The notes beneath the pieces are model-generated. The model had not been told where the DNA came from and did not search any database. It saw only the letters and a list, made by a program, of their open reading frames with translations. Shown here one piece after another: positions 13,626 through 15,051 of a DNA stretch of 15,051 nucleotides. Position 1 is the stretch's first letter. Every line of letters begins with the position of its first letter. This DNA comes from an uncultured Clostridia bacterium (GTDB lineage Bacteria > Bacillota > Clostridia > Oscillospirales > CAG-272): positions 1 through 15,051 of the forward strand of contig CALEJO010000085.1 of NCBI GenBank assembly GCA_937898155.1, read 5' to 3'. Position numbers and translations under genes: made by a program.

Positions 13626-14990
13626 ATGAAAATCACCCTGTATACGACCGACGCGGAGAAGCGGCTTGCCGTGACGCCGGCGACCGACATGGCATTCCGC
13701 GACTGCGACGTGATTGAGGAGCAAAATCACCCCGGCGACGTGGAGGCGTGGCTGATCAACATTCGTCCGGAGCTGAAATATCAGACGTTCGGCGGGATCG
13801 GCGGCGCGATCACCGACGGTGTGGCGCGTGCGTGGCGTGCGCTCTCGCCCGAAAAGCAGGCAGAAACGATCCGCTTGCTCTTCGATCCGGAGACCGGCGC
13901 CGGCTATTCGTTCGTCCGGCTTTCGATCGGCTCCTGCGATTTTTCATTTGACGATTATACTTATGTCGCTGAGGGCGACAGAACGCTGGACAGCTTTGAC
14001 CTCTCGCACGATTGCGAAGCGATCTTTCCGATGGTCAAGGCGGCGGAGCAATACACGAAGCTGACGCTGCTTGCGTCCCCGTGGTCGCCGCCTGCCTATA
14101 TGAAAACGTCGAACAGCCGCATCGGCGGCCATCTGCGTCGGGACTGCTATGCCCTGTGGGCTTCTTACTTCGGCAAATATATCGACGCTTGCCGCGAAAA
14201 CGGCATCCATATCGACTATGTCACGATGCAGAACGAGCCGCGTCACCATCAGACATGGGAATCCTGCCTCTATACGACGGAGGAGGAGAGCGATTTTCTC
14301 GGCGATCTCGGCAGGGAGCTTTCGCCGCGCGGCGTGAAAATCCTTTGCTATGACCATTGCCGTGAGCGGGCATACGAGCGTCTGCGCGACATCCGCGGCG
14401 GCGCAAACGGCGCGTTTCTTTCCGGCGTGGCGCACCACTGGTATTCGGGCGATCATTTTGAGGACTTGCGTGTGATCCGTGACCGCTATCCGGAGATGCT
14501 GAATGTGGCGAACGAAAGTTGCCGCGGCGTGAAGACGAGCGGGATTCATCCGGAATACGAGCTTGCGACGGCGGAAGCGTTTGGCCACGATATGATCGGC
14601 AATTTCGCAAACGGCACGCATTACTATGCCGACTGGTGCATCGCTTTGGACGAGAAAAACGGGCCTTATCACAATCGGGAAAACCGCGGGGCGTGGGACG
14701 ACACGCTCGTTTATTGCGACGGCGCGCACGACGAAGTGATCTGCCGGCTGGGATACTATTATGTTTCCCATATCGGGCGCTTTGTTCGTCCGGGCGCCAA
14801 GATCATCGGGATCGGGACTTACACGAGCCGTCTGGAAGCGTGCGCGTTTGAAAATCCGAACGGGCGCATCGTGCTTGTGGTGCTGAATCGCACCGACGGC
14901 GCCGTTCCGTTTGTCGCCCGTTTGGAAAATTTCTCGCACAAGGTCGTGGTCGAGGCACATTCGATCGTCACGGCGGTGATCGAGCGGTAA
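13626..14990 (+). CDS. GH30-family glycoside hydrolase, cytoplasmic
   Basis: This 454-residue protein matches glycoside hydrolase family 30 (glucosylceramidase-like retaining enzymes acting on beta-glucosides, beta-xylosides or related sugars). The start of the barrel, TFGGIGGAITDG (54-65), is typical. The acid/base is probably E204 in TMQNEP, and the nucleophile E297 in NVANESC. Other family blocks are LLASPWSPPAYMKTS, HHWYSGDHFEDL and, leading into the beta-sandwich, YYYVSHIGRFVRPGAKIIGIGT. There is no signal peptide, membrane segment or carbohydrate-binding module, so it acts inside the cell on imported oligosaccharides. I chose ATG 13626 for its GAGGAG ribosome binding site; an earlier in-frame ATG at 13545 lies inside pepV and before the terminator. 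No promoter is visible between terminator and start. Substrate cannot be assigned from the sequence. Confidence 0.88.
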   Translation: MKITLYTTDAEKRLAVTPATDMAFRDCDVIEEQNHPGDVEAWLINIRPELKYQTFGGIGGAITDGVARAWRALSPEKQAETIRLLFDPETGAGYSFVRLSIGSCDFSFDDYTYVAEGDRTLDSFDLSHDCEAIFPMVKAAEQYTKLTLLASPWSPPAYMKTSNSRIGGHLRRDCYALWASYFGKYIDACRENGIHIDYVTMQNEPRHHQTWESCLYTTEEESDFLGDLGRELSPRGVKILCYDHCRERAYERLRDIRGGANGAFLSGVAHHWYSGDHFEDLRVIRDRYPEMLNVANESCRGVKTSGIHPEYELATAEAFGHDMIGNFANGTHYYADWCIALDEKNGPYHNRENRGAWDDTLVYCDGAHDEVICRLGYYYVSHIGRFVRPGAKIIGIGTYTSRLEACAFENPNGRIVLVVLNRTDGAVPFVARLENFSHKVVVEAHSIVTAVIER

Positions 14991-14998
14991 TATCCTCC

Positions 14999-15022
14999 GC
15001 TTTTCTTTGCGAAAAGAAAAGC
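14999..15022. repeat. Perfect hairpin with GNRA-type loop after the GH30 gene
   Basis: GCTTTTCTTT (14999-15008) pairs exactly with AAAGAAAAGC (15013-15022) around a GCGA tetraloop, 8 bp after the stop codon. No T-tract follows on the plus strand, so termination is uncertain. Its arms resemble those of the palindrome at 1280-1307. Confidence 0.7.
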
Positions 15023-15051
15023 TCGGCAAAAGAAACGATCCGTGGTGCGCG

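Noticed and set aside
1..15051. CRISPR array, insertion sequence, tRNA, rRNA or phage genes
   Set aside because: Read through on both strands: no spaced direct repeats, transposase motifs, tRNA TTCRA-type arms or rRNA conserved blocks were seen.

Overview
The window looks like the replication-origin neighbourhood of a low-branching or uncultured Bacillota, most likely class Clostridia. The main evidence is the plus-strand run dnaA-dnaN-recF-remB-gyrB-gyrA, the classic Gram-positive origin order (remB is the DUF370 gene called yaaB in Bacillus). Other signs point the same way: strong AGGAGG-type ribosome binding sites, a near-perfect housekeeping promoter (TTGACT-17-TATAAT), GTG as the dnaA start, and Clostridia-like wording in GyrB. 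Coding DNA is GC-rich by eye, while the two large spacers are AT- and pyrimidine-rich. I cannot name the species.

Layout. On the minus strand at the left edge lie a YmdB-type metallophosphoesterase (401-1183) and, downstream of it in the same operon, the N-terminal part of S-adenosylhomocysteine hydrolase (1-389, cut by the window edge). A 211-bp divergent spacer (1184-1394) holds promoters for both directions and a perfect 28-bp palindrome. dnaA (1395-2762) is followed by a 456-bp gene-free spacer (2763-3218) with DnaA-box-like sites, hairpins and a CTA-triplet run, which is the best candidate for oriC. Then come dnaN, recF, remB, gyrB, gyrA, recA, recX and pepV, all on the plus strand with gaps of -1 to 32 bp. 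A strong intrinsic terminator follows pepV (13561-13590). A cytoplasmic GH30-family glycoside hydrolase (13626-14990) closes the window, with one more hairpin after it.

How it fits together. The genes left of the spacers run left and those right of them run right, so both sets would lie on leading strands if replication starts between about 1184 and 3218. The plus-strand block covers initiation (DnaA), processivity (DnaN), gap repair (RecF), supercoiling (GyrA/GyrB) and homologous recombination with its modulator (RecA/RecX). PepV and the GH30 enzyme are metabolic additions.

Points of interest are the recA-recX pair attached to the gyrase genes with no visible LexA operator, the palindrome abutting the dnaA promoter, the possible DnaA-trio element, and natural substitutions at quinolone-contact positions of both gyrase subunits. 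I found no tRNA, rRNA, CRISPR array, insertion sequence or phage gene, and no clearly new multi-gene system.
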